This document shows, piece by piece, positions 56,454-64,000 of a stretch of 64,000 nt of DNA. The notes under the pieces were generated by a model. That model had not been told where the DNA came from. It saw nothing but the letters and a program-made list of their open reading frames with translations, and made no database searches. The stretch covers positions 102,542-166,541 of the forward strand of contig REGQ01000013.1 in NCBI GenBank assembly GCA_004134985.1, in the 5' to 3' direction. Position numbers and translations under genes: made by a program. The first letter of the stretch is position 1. The number at the start of each line of letters is the position of its first letter. This DNA comes from Paenibacillaceae bacterium. GTDB taxonomy: Bacteria; Bacillota; Bacilli; Paenibacillales; Paenibacillaceae.

Positions 56454-58001
56454 ATGAAGACCAAAATTTATGATCGGTGGTTATTTGGTGCCTCGGACGG
56501 CGCCTATACGTATCGTTATGACAAGCGCGGCAACCTGGTGGAAGAGCTGCGCGGCAGCAAGGTGCTGAAGAGCTACACCTTCGATGAGACGAATCGATTG
56601 GCGCTGGGCGAGAATGGGCAAGGTGAGCAGAGCCGATACATCTATAATGGCGTCGGGATGCGGGTACGTACCGAGCAGCGCGTACACAATTTGAATGCAG
56701 GCCACCAGGACGGAGCCAACAGTGCGGGCAGCCAACATGTCGGTTCGGTCGAAGATTTGACCTCGAAGATGGCGCTGCATCCGGAGCAAACGTGGACGAG
56801 TACGGTGGGCAGCACCCGCCAGACGGCGCTTGCGCAGGTGAACCGGGATTATGTGATTGACTGGAACAGCCCACACCATACCGACTTGATGGCGATTGAG
56901 GAGAAGGGATATACGCAGCGTTATGTGTATGGCCTGTCGAAAATCTATCAGGAAACGACGCATGTGCCGGGTATAACTGAACCAGGCAGCGAAGGGGCCA
57001 ATGTACGAAGTGCGGTAGCAACCGAACTGCTGGGCAAGCTGTATGTTCACGAGGATCTGCTGAGCACGCCAGCATACTTCACGAAGGAAAACGCGAAGGT
57101 CATCGCGTATGCGCAGACGGATGAGTGGGGCAAGCCGCTGACACCAGCGGTGTTGGAACTGAACCACAGCGGCCTTGACGAGGTGGCTGACTATACCGGT
57201 CACACCTATGACAGGGTGCTGGGCCAATACTTTGCTCAGGCGCGGATGTATGACCCGGTGAACAAGCGGTTTATATCGGAGGATACGTATGAGGGGAATA
57301 TTGGGAATCCGCTGAGTTTGAATTGGTATACGTATGTCGAGAATAATCCGCTGATTTATGTGGATCCGAGTGGGCATAAATTAGAAGATATTATGAGCAT
57401 AAAAAACAATAAAGTTGATCCAATACAAATAATTATTATGGGAAATACGGTGTCTATGAATATACATGTTACTATTTATGGGGATGCAGCAGATAAACAA
57501 TTAGGTGATACAGGAAAGACTTATCGGGAGTGGGCTATTGAGGGTATGGCAAGTTATTGGTCTGGAAGTTATTCCAATGTGTTTGGAGAAGCAATTGAGG
57601 TCAAATTAAATATTGTGGATTTAGGCAAAGGTACTCACCTAACTCAAAAGGACCAGAAGTCAGTATTAATCAATATAGCTGATGAAGTGAATATTTCCAA
57701 TGTTAAATATAGTAGTAATGTATTTGGCTACCGAAAATGGACCAAGTCAAGCGTGGGGAAAACTACACTTTATGTTGGTGATGACAGAAGTAACATAACA
57801 TATCCAACATTTAACGAGAACCAGTTTATGTGGGTAGCGGCACACGAATTAGGACATAATTTGGGAGTGACAGATGCATATTCAAGAAAGGGAGGAAAAA
57901 CTATAACTTCTATTTTTAATAAATTTGAAACGGCCGTTCAAAATATTGATATTGAGAAAGTACTCAAAGCATTTCAGAAAAATAAACAACAAAATTGGTA
58001 A
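56454..58001 (+). CDS. orphan Rhs core fragment with zinc metalloprotease toxin tail
   Basis: A 515-codon open frame. Residues 1-12 come from border DNA; ~13-305 are the Rhs core end (DGAYTYRYDKRGNLVEEL to NNPLIYVDPSG); ~306-515 are a metzincin-type protease tail with HELGHNLGVTD (H464, E465, H468, D474), the HExxHxxGxxD zinc signature. No lesion is seen, making it the best preserved displaced toxin in the island. There is no convincing ribosome binding site or signal peptide at its ATG, so it is probably silent until recombined onto the full rhs gene through the shared core. Confidence 0.85.
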   Translation: MKTKIYDRWLFGASDGAYTYRYDKRGNLVEELRGSKVLKSYTFDETNRLALGENGQGEQSRYIYNGVGMRVRTEQRVHNLNAGHQDGANSAGSQHVGSVEDLTSKMALHPEQTWTSTVGSTRQTALAQVNRDYVIDWNSPHHTDLMAIEEKGYTQRYVYGLSKIYQETTHVPGITEPGSEGANVRSAVATELLGKLYVHEDLLSTPAYFTKENAKVIAYAQTDEWGKPLTPAVLELNHSGLDEVADYTGHTYDRVLGQYFAQARMYDPVNKRFISEDTYEGNIGNPLSLNWYTYVENNPLIYVDPSGHKLEDIMSIKNNKVDPIQIIIMGNTVSMNIHVTIYGDAADKQLGDTGKTYREWAIEGMASYWSGSYSNVFGEAIEVKLNIVDLGKGTHLTQKDQKSVLINIADEVNISNVKYSSNVFGYRKWTKSSVGKTTLYVGDDRSNITYPTFNENQFMWVAAHELGHNLGVTDAYSRKGGKTITSIFNKFETAVQNIDIEKVLKAFQKNKQQNW

Positions 58002-58026
58002 AATAATTTTTTGGGGGGTGCTAAAA

Positions 58027-58434
58027 TTGGATGTTATACAAAAATTTAGATATGCAATCTTGTTATTGTTACTAATTTCGTCATTTAAATTATTGTCATT
58101 TACTCAATATGGGGGGGGATGGGAATTATCAAGTGATATACATGTTGAGGGAAATTACTGGCGAACAGTATTTCTTATATTATTTTTGTTGGAAGTAATT
58201 CTTTTTACCTTAGATATATACTATAAAAAAAATATATTCAATTATTCCTTTATTATATATATAGCTTGCCTATTATTTGGTATTTGGGTAAATTGGTTTA
58301 GTTTTAATCAGAAAATTATTGGCTTAAGAATTACAAATCCAACTTTATCTCAATTGTTAACCTACCCATTCTATATTGGAATCATCGTTGGATTATTAGT
58401 AGTGTTATTGCTGACCTACAAAAGACTCAAATAA
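58027..58434 (+). CDS. multi-pass membrane immunity candidate for the protease tail
   Basis: A 135-residue protein with about four hydrophobic segments (FRYAILLLLLISSFKLL; VFLILFLLEVILFTL; FIIYIACLLFGIWV; YIGIIVGLLVVLLLTY). TTG 58027 has a GGGGGGTG ribosome binding site seven bases upstream; the frame extends further into the toxin gene. It lies 25 bases after the metalloprotease stop. An integral membrane immunity protein suggests that the protease acts at or outside the membrane. Confidence 0.72.
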   Translation: MDVIQKFRYAILLLLLISSFKLLSFTQYGGGWELSSDIHVEGNYWRTVFLILFLLEVILFTLDIYYKKNIFNYSFIIYIACLLFGIWVNWFSFNQKIIGLRITNPTLSQLLTYPFYIGIIVGLLVVLLLTYKRLK

Positions 58435-58676
58435 TTATTCTTGCTATTGCACACGTTTAGCAACAAGCAACATGCGAATGTAACACTCATATTCCGCACC
58501 CCTATGACTCTGAAAAGAATTATGGTGTATGCTAGAGTCATGGAAATGGAATCTAGAGTCGGGTCGGGAACGAATGATAAACATGCAATTGCAAAACTTT
58601 TATTTAATATGGTAGTAGTACTTAAACAAACCAAGTAGCATTCTTTTTTTTAAGTTAAGAAATGAAAGGATGAGAA
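58435..58676 (+). other. remnant between immunity gene and IS element
   Basis: No intact gene. It contains a decayed relative of the island terminator (CAACATGCGAATGTAACACT at ~58468) and broken open stretches. It ends with AAAGGATGAGAAACA, which is the displaced ribosome-binding region of LRR copy C. Confidence 0.5.
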
Positions 58677-58872
58677 ACATATGGTGCTACAAGATGTCAA
58701 GACAGTTTTTTTAGATTTTTAAGGTGTGAAATGATGCACAAGGCATGCTCTGTCGTTCCATCGCCGCAGCATGAGGAGACGCTTGAACTGGAAATTCGGA
58801 GCATGAGGAGTCCCGCATAGCGATGTCCACCGGTGGAGGACAAAGCCCAAGCGAAGGCGCTGGAGCCCCCGG

Positions 58873-59793
58873 TTATTCCCTTGTGGTTGGAAGCAAGACA
58901 GCCCGGGTATACGGCGTATGGTTATGAAGCGATTGATGCGGCAGATACCGATTGTGCAAGTGAATGTAACGTTCGATTCCTTGCCTGGTTTCTCTTGGGC
59001 TCTGGTAATCCTGAAGGTAGATTTCATTGTACTTCAGACTACGCCAGAAGCGCTCAATGGCGATGTTATCCGTTGCGCGGCCCTTGCCGTCCATGCTGAT
59101 CAACACCTCATGTTCCTGGAGCAATTGGATGTATTTGGGACTGGTAAAATGGCTGCCTTGATCGCTGTTGATGATGTGGGGTCGGTGAAGCGACAATGCT
59201 CGTTTCATCGTCTCCAGCACAAAGCCAATCTCCAGCGTTTGATCTAATTGCCAGTCGATGATGTACCGAGAATACCAATCGATGACGGCAAACAGATACA
59301 TCCAGCCGTGCTTCATCCGGATATAGGTAATGTCAACCGACCACACCTGATCCGGCTCCGTGATGTTTAGCTTCCGCAGTAAATAGGGATAAATCCGGTG
59401 CTGCAGGTCGCGCTTGCTCAGGTTCGGGCCGGGGTAGATCGCCATGATCCCCATCTCTCGCATATAGCGCCGAACGGTGTTTTTGTGAATCTGATCGCCT
59501 TCCCGATTCATAATCGCGGCAATCTTTCTGTACCCCAGAAAGGGGTGCTCGGTGTACAGTTCATCGATCCGGTGCTTGAGGCGTATCTCCTCAGAGAGGG
59601 AGGGACCGGATGGTAGTAAAGGGAGCTTCGATTCAGGCTGAGGAATTCGGCTTGCACGACAATCGCCGAGCTCGCGATCCTGCCATTCCAAAAGCGCGAT
59701 GCGTTCTTCACGTGTCCAATTAGAGGTCAGATTTTTTTTTGATCCACGACAATTGTGTGGTGAGTTTCCCGACCTCAGCGTAGAGTTCGTCAA
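58873..59793 (-). CDS. IS3-family transposase OrfB
   Basis: A 306-residue DDE integrase-type transposase. The catalytic residues are visible in VWSVDITYIRMKHGW (D), INSDQGSHFTS (D) and AIERFWRSLKYNEIY (E), so it appears intact. It overlaps OrfA by 74 bases in the -1 frame, with a run of nine A residues on the coding strand (59732-59740) as the likely slippage site giving an OrfAB fusion. Confidence 0.92.
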   Translation of the reverse strand: MTNSTLRSGNSPHNCRGSKKNLTSNWTREERIALLEWQDRELGDCRASRIPQPESKLPLLPSGPSLSEEIRLKHRIDELYTEHPFLGYRKIAAIMNREGDQIHKNTVRRYMREMGIMAIYPGPNLSKRDLQHRIYPYLLRKLNITEPDQVWSVDITYIRMKHGWMYLFAVIDWYSRYIIDWQLDQTLEIGFVLETMKRALSLHRPHIINSDQGSHFTSPKYIQLLQEHEVLISMDGKGRATDNIAIERFWRSLKYNEIYLQDYQSPRETRQGIERYIHLHNRYLPHQSLHNHTPYTRAVLLPTTRE

Positions 59794-60013
59794 TCTGCTG
59801 TTCGTAGTCCTGTTTCATTTTCGTGATGCCTTTTAGGTCACCTACGAATAACTGCGAGAGGTTCTGAACCGCCTCGCTTTTCCACCGAGTGAGGACATTC
59901 GCATGAATGCCTTGCTCCGCGGCCAGCTGCGAAACTGACTTTTCTTCCTTCAACATTTCCAGCACTAGACGCGCTTTTTCTTCGGGAGTGAACTTCCTTC
60001 GTGTAGGTTTCAT
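59720..60013 (-). CDS. IS3-family OrfA
   Basis: A 97-residue helix-turn-helix protein (TRRKFTPEEKARLVLEMLKE; VSQLAAEQGIHANVLTRWKSE) with a C-terminal leucine-zipper-like helix (YEQQIDELYAEVGKLTTQL). It binds the element's ends and, by -1 frameshifting, supplies the N-terminus of the transposase. Confidence 0.92.
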   Translation of the reverse strand: MKPTRRKFTPEEKARLVLEMLKEEKSVSQLAAEQGIHANVLTRWKSEAVQNLSQLFVGDLKGITKMKQDYEQQIDELYAEVGKLTTQLSWIKKKSDL

Positions 60014-60066
60014 ACAACTAAGATACTCCTTTTTCGCTGTCTAGTTTCTATGTAGCATTATAACAG

Positions 60067-61005
60067 ATGTCTATGGAACTTACAGTTGATGAAGCGAATT
60101 TTACTGAGATAAAGAGTATAAGCGCTGAATATGACGATTTGATAATCCTCAATGAACATGGCGCAGCTGTGGATGAACAAGCTTTTATAGAACATTGGAG
60201 ATCGGTAAAAGGAACGGAACATATTAAATATTTAACGATAGGCTATAATTCAACCTTAAGAAATGTGCATGTTATTCAATTTTTCCCGAATTTAAAAGCG
60301 CTAGTATTGAACGGGAAAAAGTTGTTATCTATAGAGGGGATTGAATGGTATCAACAAGGTGGAGTAATTGATATTAATACTAATGGCAATCGTCGTAGAG
60401 ACCTAGCAGGGCTTAATCAGGCATCTATTAAAACGATTTATCTATATGTGGAACGGGCAGATGATTTATCAGCAATAAATGGGTGTACAAAGGTTACACA
60501 TTTGGATTTGTATCGTTCTCCTGAATTAAATTTATTAGAGTGGGGTCAAGTACCATTAGAGTCACTCTATTTGAAACGTTGCAAGTTTAAAGAGCTAGAC
60601 AATACAGCAGCGATATCAACATTAAAGGATATAAGAGTATTAGATTGCAGAAACTTGGAACGATTTACTGGAGATCATAGTCGAATTACTTATTTAATTA
60701 TTGATAATTGCAAAAAATTGGATCTGTGTACGTTAAGTACTTTTAAAAGCGCTTATGCAATAACAGTGAATAGTTGTCCGTTGGAAATGAATCTAATTGA
60801 AATCGGCAAGCTTGAAAAAGTGAAACATATCACCTTTATACGATGTAATGTAGAGGTTGATTTAATTAATTTGAAGGAATATTTTCCGAATTTAGAGTCT
60901 TTGCATATTTCAAAAATAAAGAAGGATTACGGCTTGAAACTGAAGGAGCTGAATCCTGACATTGAAATTTCAAGTGATTCGTTTCGAAGTGAAGTAACTA
61001 CTTAG
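60067..61005 (+). CDS. LRR-like immunity candidate, copy C (ribosome binding site displaced)
   Basis: A 312-codon intact frame paralogous to copy B. Its ATG now lies four bases after the IS3-type element's end, and the bases in front (AGCATTATAACAG) have no ribosome binding site; the original one is 1.4 kb away on the other side of the element. It is likely poorly translated or silent unless the IS supplies a signal. The first half differs from B at many codons, the last ~74 codons are identical. No toxin fragment remains in front of it. Confidence 0.72.
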   Translation: MSMELTVDEANFTEIKSISAEYDDLIILNEHGAAVDEQAFIEHWRSVKGTEHIKYLTIGYNSTLRNVHVIQFFPNLKALVLNGKKLLSIEGIEWYQQGGVIDINTNGNRRRDLAGLNQASIKTIYLYVERADDLSAINGCTKVTHLDLYRSPELNLLEWGQVPLESLYLKRCKFKELDNTAAISTLKDIRVLDCRNLERFTGDHSRITYLIIDNCKKLDLCTLSTFKSAYAITVNSCPLEMNLIEIGKLEKVKHITFIRCNVEVDLINLKEYFPNLESLHISKIKKDYGLKLKELNPDIEISSDSFRSEVTT

Positions 61006-61112
61006 TGGTTAGTAGTTGCTGCGGTGATAATCGAAGTTGAAAAATTAAATTAATTACAATTACTGTTCATTTTTCAAAACTTAGAATAAGGAACTGTTCA
61101 AATCTTTTAGCG

Positions 61113-61150
61113 CCACATGAGAGTGTAACAACTCCATATGGTTTCTTTTT
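61113..61150 (+). terminator. terminator after LRR copy C
   Basis: CCACATG pairs imperfectly with CATATGG before TTTCTTTTT, as behind copy B. The second hairpin's left arm again runs into Rhs core at about 61203. Confidence 0.7.
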
Positions 61151-61168
61151 GACTTATGATAAAGCAAA

Positions 61169-62473
61169 ATGAAGACCAAACTTTATGATCGTTGGTTATT
61201 TGGTGCCTCGGACGGCGCCTATACGTATCGTTATGACAAGCGCGGCAACCTGGTGGAAGAGCTGCGCGGCAGCAAGGTGCTGAAGAGCTACACCTTCGAT
61301 GAGACGAATCGATTGGCGCTGGGCGAGAATGGGCAAGGTGAGCAGAGCCGGTATATTTACAACGGTGTCGGGATGCGGGTACGTACCGAGCAGTTGGTAA
61401 ACAATCTGAATGCAGGCCACCAGGACGTAGCCAACAGCGCAGGCAGCAAACAGGTCGGTTCGGTTGAAGGTTTGACCTCGAAAATGGCGCTGCATCCGGA
61501 GCAAACGTGGACGAGTACGGTGGGCAGCACTCGACAGACGGCGCTTGCACAGGTGAACCGGGATTATGTGATTGACTGGAACAGTCCATACCATATCGAC
61601 TTGATGGCGATTGAGGAGAAGGGTTATACGCAGCGCTATGTGTATGGCCTGTCAAAGATCTATCAGGAAACGACGCATGTGCCGGGTGTCACTGAACCAG
61701 GCAGCAAAGGGGCCAATGTACGAAGTGCGGTTGCGACCGAGTTGCTGGGCAAACTCTATGTTCACAAGGATCTGCTGGGCACGCCAGCATACTTCACGAA
61801 GGAAAACGCGAAGGTCATCGCGTATGCACAGACGGATGAGTGGGGCAAGCCGCTCACGCCAGCGGTGTTGGAGCTGAACCACAGCGGCCTTGACGAGGTG
61901 GCTGACTATACCGGTCACACGTATGACCGAGTGCTGGGCCAATACTTTGCTCAGGCGCGGATGTATGACCCGGTGAACAAGCGGTTTATATCGGAGGATA
62001 CGTATTAAGGGGCGATTACGAATCCGCTGAGTTTGAATTGGTATACGTATGTCGAGAATAATCCGCTGATTTATGTGGATCCGAGTGGTAATAAAGTCTG
62101 GCTTATTCATGGTACATGGTCAAAACCATCTACATGGACTGAAGATTTTCAAAAATATATTGGTGATCTTTTTAATGAAGATGTTGATACATTGAAATGA
62201 AGTGGAGATAACAGCACGGGCGCTCGAGAGAAAGCAGCTAAAAAGTTGGAGCAGGAAATATATGACTGGCATGTTGCTCATCCAGAAGAACCTATTAGAC
62301 TGGTTGGACATAGCCATGGAGGAAATGTAGCTATTATGATAACTAACATGCTAGCTAAACGTGGAATGGATATAGAGACACTTATTACAATTGAAACTCC
62401 TGTACGTGAGTATCAACTAGAAACAACAATGGTACAGCATTATGTACCGGGTTCGGACGGTTCTTTAATGTGA
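61169..62473 (+). pseudogene. orphan Rhs core fragment with lipase-type toxin tail, two nonsense codons
   Basis: The Rhs core end (DGAYTYRYDKRG to KRFISEDTY) is stopped by TAA at 62006-62008 where sister copies have GAG. The frame continues (NPLSLNWYTYVENN, YVDPSG) into an alpha/beta-hydrolase tail: VWLIHGTWSKPSTW with the oxyanion HG, then the nucleophile motif GHSHGG, then LITIETPVREYQ. A TGA (in TLK-stop-SGDNS) replaces what is probably a TGG tryptophan codon near 62198. A lipase or esterase effector that attacks membranes is implied. The 3' end is also damaged. Confidence 0.82.
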
Positions 62474-62738
62474 TTGCCGATTGATACTAACAAGAGAGCG
62501 TGCTCGTAACGTCGAATTTGGAATTTGTAAATGGACATCTATTTTTGGGAATACGAAGCTAATCTTGGCTTTGGCGAATCGTCTTGCTCGTCACGCACAT
62601 TCTGTCCGTTGCTAAAAATTTTAAAAAATGGTCAAAAGGGATATTTAATCACTTCATTATTATGCATAGCAATAAAGATATTTGGGGGAGGTACACAGAG
62701 TCACTCTAATGAATTGCTTTGGCATAAGGGGGTATTCG

Positions 62739-63368
62739 ATGTCTACATGGTTTAAAGTAGTATGGGTTTTAGCAATCATAATCAATATTGTTGCACTTGT
62801 GTGGTTTATACTTGGCTCTACCGCAAATTTTCAAAGGTCGTTAGATTTAGTTGAACGCCTGACATTGATAGTTTATGGTCTGACATCATTTGCGCTGACT
62901 TCTTTATCAATTTTAATGTTAATAAAACAAACGGGAAAGTCCAGTGTTTCTCTGTATACTTTAGGTTCCGTTATAATACTCTTGTTGGTTTATTTATCAC
63001 AACCTTTGTTTGAAACGGTTAGGACAGAAGGGTGGTTGCATGAAAGTGTTCAAAGTGACCCAATTAAAGTGACATCTGATGGAAGATATGAGTACCATAT
63101 CGAATTGGTTAATTTCGAACAACGAAATCGTAGTGAGCGCTTAATATTAACAAATATTTTAACTGGTGAGGTAAATAAAATTACGATAGACATTGACACC
63201 AGCGGTTCAAATGGGCTGGCAAGAGGAAGGAGTAATTGGGGCTGGGCAATTATGCATCCTACAGAATCGCCTAATAAATACAATCTTGTTACAACCGAGT
63301 ACCTGAAGATGCCAGAAAAGGTGTTTCTAATTGACGTAGAAAAGGGCATTTCAGAAAAGTTAGATTAA
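62739..63368 (+). CDS. membrane immunity candidate for the lipase tail
   Basis: A 209-residue protein with three N-terminal membrane segments (~7-29 WVLAIIINIVALVWFIL; ~41-62; ~72-92 VIILLLVYLSQPLF) and a ~115-residue C-terminal domain (YEYHIELVNFEQRNRSERLI). ATAAGGGGGT precedes ATG 62739. It is separated from the lipase pseudogene by ~265 bases of decayed sequence (62474-62738) in which no gene is visible. A membrane location fits a lipase toxin. Intact. Confidence 0.7.
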   Translation: MSTWFKVVWVLAIIINIVALVWFILGSTANFQRSLDLVERLTLIVYGLTSFALTSLSILMLIKQTGKSSVSLYTLGSVIILLLVYLSQPLFETVRTEGWLHESVQSDPIKVTSDGRYEYHIELVNFEQRNRSERLILTNILTGEVNKITIDIDTSGSNGLARGRSNWGWAIMHPTESPNKYNLVTTEYLKMPEKVFLIDVEKGISEKLD

Positions 63369-63414
63369 TATTATTTCAAGTAGAGTAACATATAAAGCTT
63401 GAAACATGCTCAGA

Positions 63415-63455
63415 CCACAGGTGAGTGTAACAAATCCATGTGGTTTTCTTTTTGA
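63415..63455 (+). terminator. terminator after last immunity gene
   Basis: CCACA pairs with TGTGG (to 63443) in the island-type sequence GTGAGTGTAACAAATCCATG and is followed by TTTTCTTTTTG. The rest of the gap to 63728 has no gene I can support. Confidence 0.7.
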
Positions 63456-63728
63456 TAAAAAAATGCAAATGAAGATCCGCCTATTTACAACGATTTTCAT
63501 CTAAACTAAAAATGAGCAAAAACGAATACAAAAATAGGGAATGGAAGTTAGTAGGAAGGAATATCCATCGGTACAATGATATTTGTCGTAGTGGTATTTG
63601 GGGGGATCCATTTCCCAATACCGTCGATCATGGCTACTTCTCGGCATACATCTTCGGGGCTGAGGCTTCTCCCGAGTGGTAACCGATACCGTTTAGTCAG
63701 AATATGGTTTACGAGGAGGAGGGGAATA

Positions 63729-63878
63729 ATGGGAAAGAAGGAACGAAGAGAGACGAAGAGCAATGTATTGGTATTGATTTTAATAATGATCGTATTATTA
63801 ATAGTATTGGCGATTTCAATTGTTATTATCACTAATTCTTTCTTAAAAGAGATGTTGGGTGATCTGATAATAAATTAG
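63729..63878 (+). CDS. small single-pass membrane protein
   Basis: A 49-residue protein: a basic start (MGKKERRETKSN), one membrane segment (VLVLILIMIVLLIVLAISIV) and a short tail. A strong GAGGAGGAGGGG ribosome binding site directly precedes the ATG, which supports translation. The frame extends upstream to 63576 without a better start. Function unknown. The final 122 bases of the window contain no gene. Confidence 0.6.
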   Translation: MGKKERRETKSNVLVLILIMIVLLIVLAISIVIITNSFLKEMLGDLIIN

Positions 63879-64000
63879 CACATTATTCAATAACAAGTTA
63901 AATTACATAATAAATAAATTTATTAGGGCCTGTCTTCAAACTTAAGCCAACCAGACCATAATCGAAACTAAGGCTAAAAAAGCTTTGTACGAACAAGCCA

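Larger units (their letters stand above)
58680..60062 (-). mobile_element. IS3-family insertion sequence, complete (1,383 bp)
   Basis: Imperfect 26-base terminal inverted repeats (18 matches: TATGGTGCTACA at the left, TATAATGCTACA reading inward from the right, both continuing to AGACAG) flank two overlapping genes on the minus strand. The element is bordered by a three-base direct repeat ACA (58677-58679 and 60063-60065). Removing the element and one ACA restores AAAGGATGAGAAACAGATG, exactly the sequence before LRR copy B. It therefore inserted between the ribosome binding site and start of LRR copy C. Confidence 0.88.

Noticed and set aside
58725..60065. An alternative left end of the IS3-type element at TGTGAAATGATG (58725).
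   Set aside because: It gives no target duplication and does not restore the copy-B leader, whereas ends at 58680 and 60062 do both and show longer inverted repeats.
63548..63832. A 94-codon minus-strand frame whose end (GRSLSPEDVCREVAMIDGIG) looks protein-like.
   Set aside because: It overlaps the small membrane protein gene, which has a much stronger ribosome binding site; its own start region is antisense to a membrane segment. It could be the 3' scrap of a lost gene but cannot be supported.

Overview
The window looks like a chromosome segment of a Paenibacillus-like Gram-positive bacterium (Bacillota). The evidence is the purine-rich ribosome binding sites, GTG and TTG starts decided by them, S-layer-homology and copper-amine-oxidase-like stalk domains, a manganese-dependent PpaC pyrophosphatase, a YflT-type stress protein, and AraC regulators beside sugar-metabolism genes. 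There are no rRNA or tRNA genes and no CRISPR array.

Positions 1-34,300 are an ordinary chromosomal backbone of moderately high GC. In order they hold: an AraC regulator convergent with a phytanoyl-CoA-type dioxygenase; glycogen genes (glgC divergent from glgB-glgA) and a GH13 maltodextrin hydrolase; a repeat-rich intergenic stretch (8.5-9.45 kb) with a 19-bp and a 10-bp tandem array; an exported protein and a stress protein; a signalling operon (three-receiver hybrid kinase, CheR methyltransferase, second hybrid kinase); a COG0523 metallochaperone GTPase; a DedA-like protein; a MerR regulator overlapping an ABC exporter; a stalk-domain protein; AraC plus Gfo/Idh/MocA dehydrogenase plus sugar isomerase; ppaC; a ClbS/DfsB-like protein; an exported phosphodiester glycosidase; a type I methionine aminopeptidase; and a leucine-rich-repeat/SLH surface protein.

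Positions 34,377-64,000 are an accessory island built on one polymorphic toxin locus. A 2,247-residue secreted Rhs/YD-repeat protein ends in a HicA-like toxin domain and is followed by a small presumed immunity gene. Downstream lie about a dozen displaced modules. The best preserved have a piece of the Rhs core, a low-GC toxin tail after the conserved DPSG boundary, an immunity gene and a shared terminator block. Recognisable tails include a zinc metzincin protease, an alpha/beta-hydrolase lipase (two nonsense codons), a DUF4258-like tail behind a HINT domain, a second HINT module, and several I cannot assign. Immunity candidates include small membrane proteins, a WG-repeat lipoprotein and a three-copy LRR-like family. 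Most of the Rhs-linked tail modules are broken by frameshifts, stops or truncation, while most immunity genes are intact, as expected for a reservoir of old specificities maintained by recombination. The island has also taken in a remnant of a replication-initiator-like gene, a 5'-truncated IS110 transposase, and an intact IS3-family element that separates one immunity gene from its ribosome binding site.
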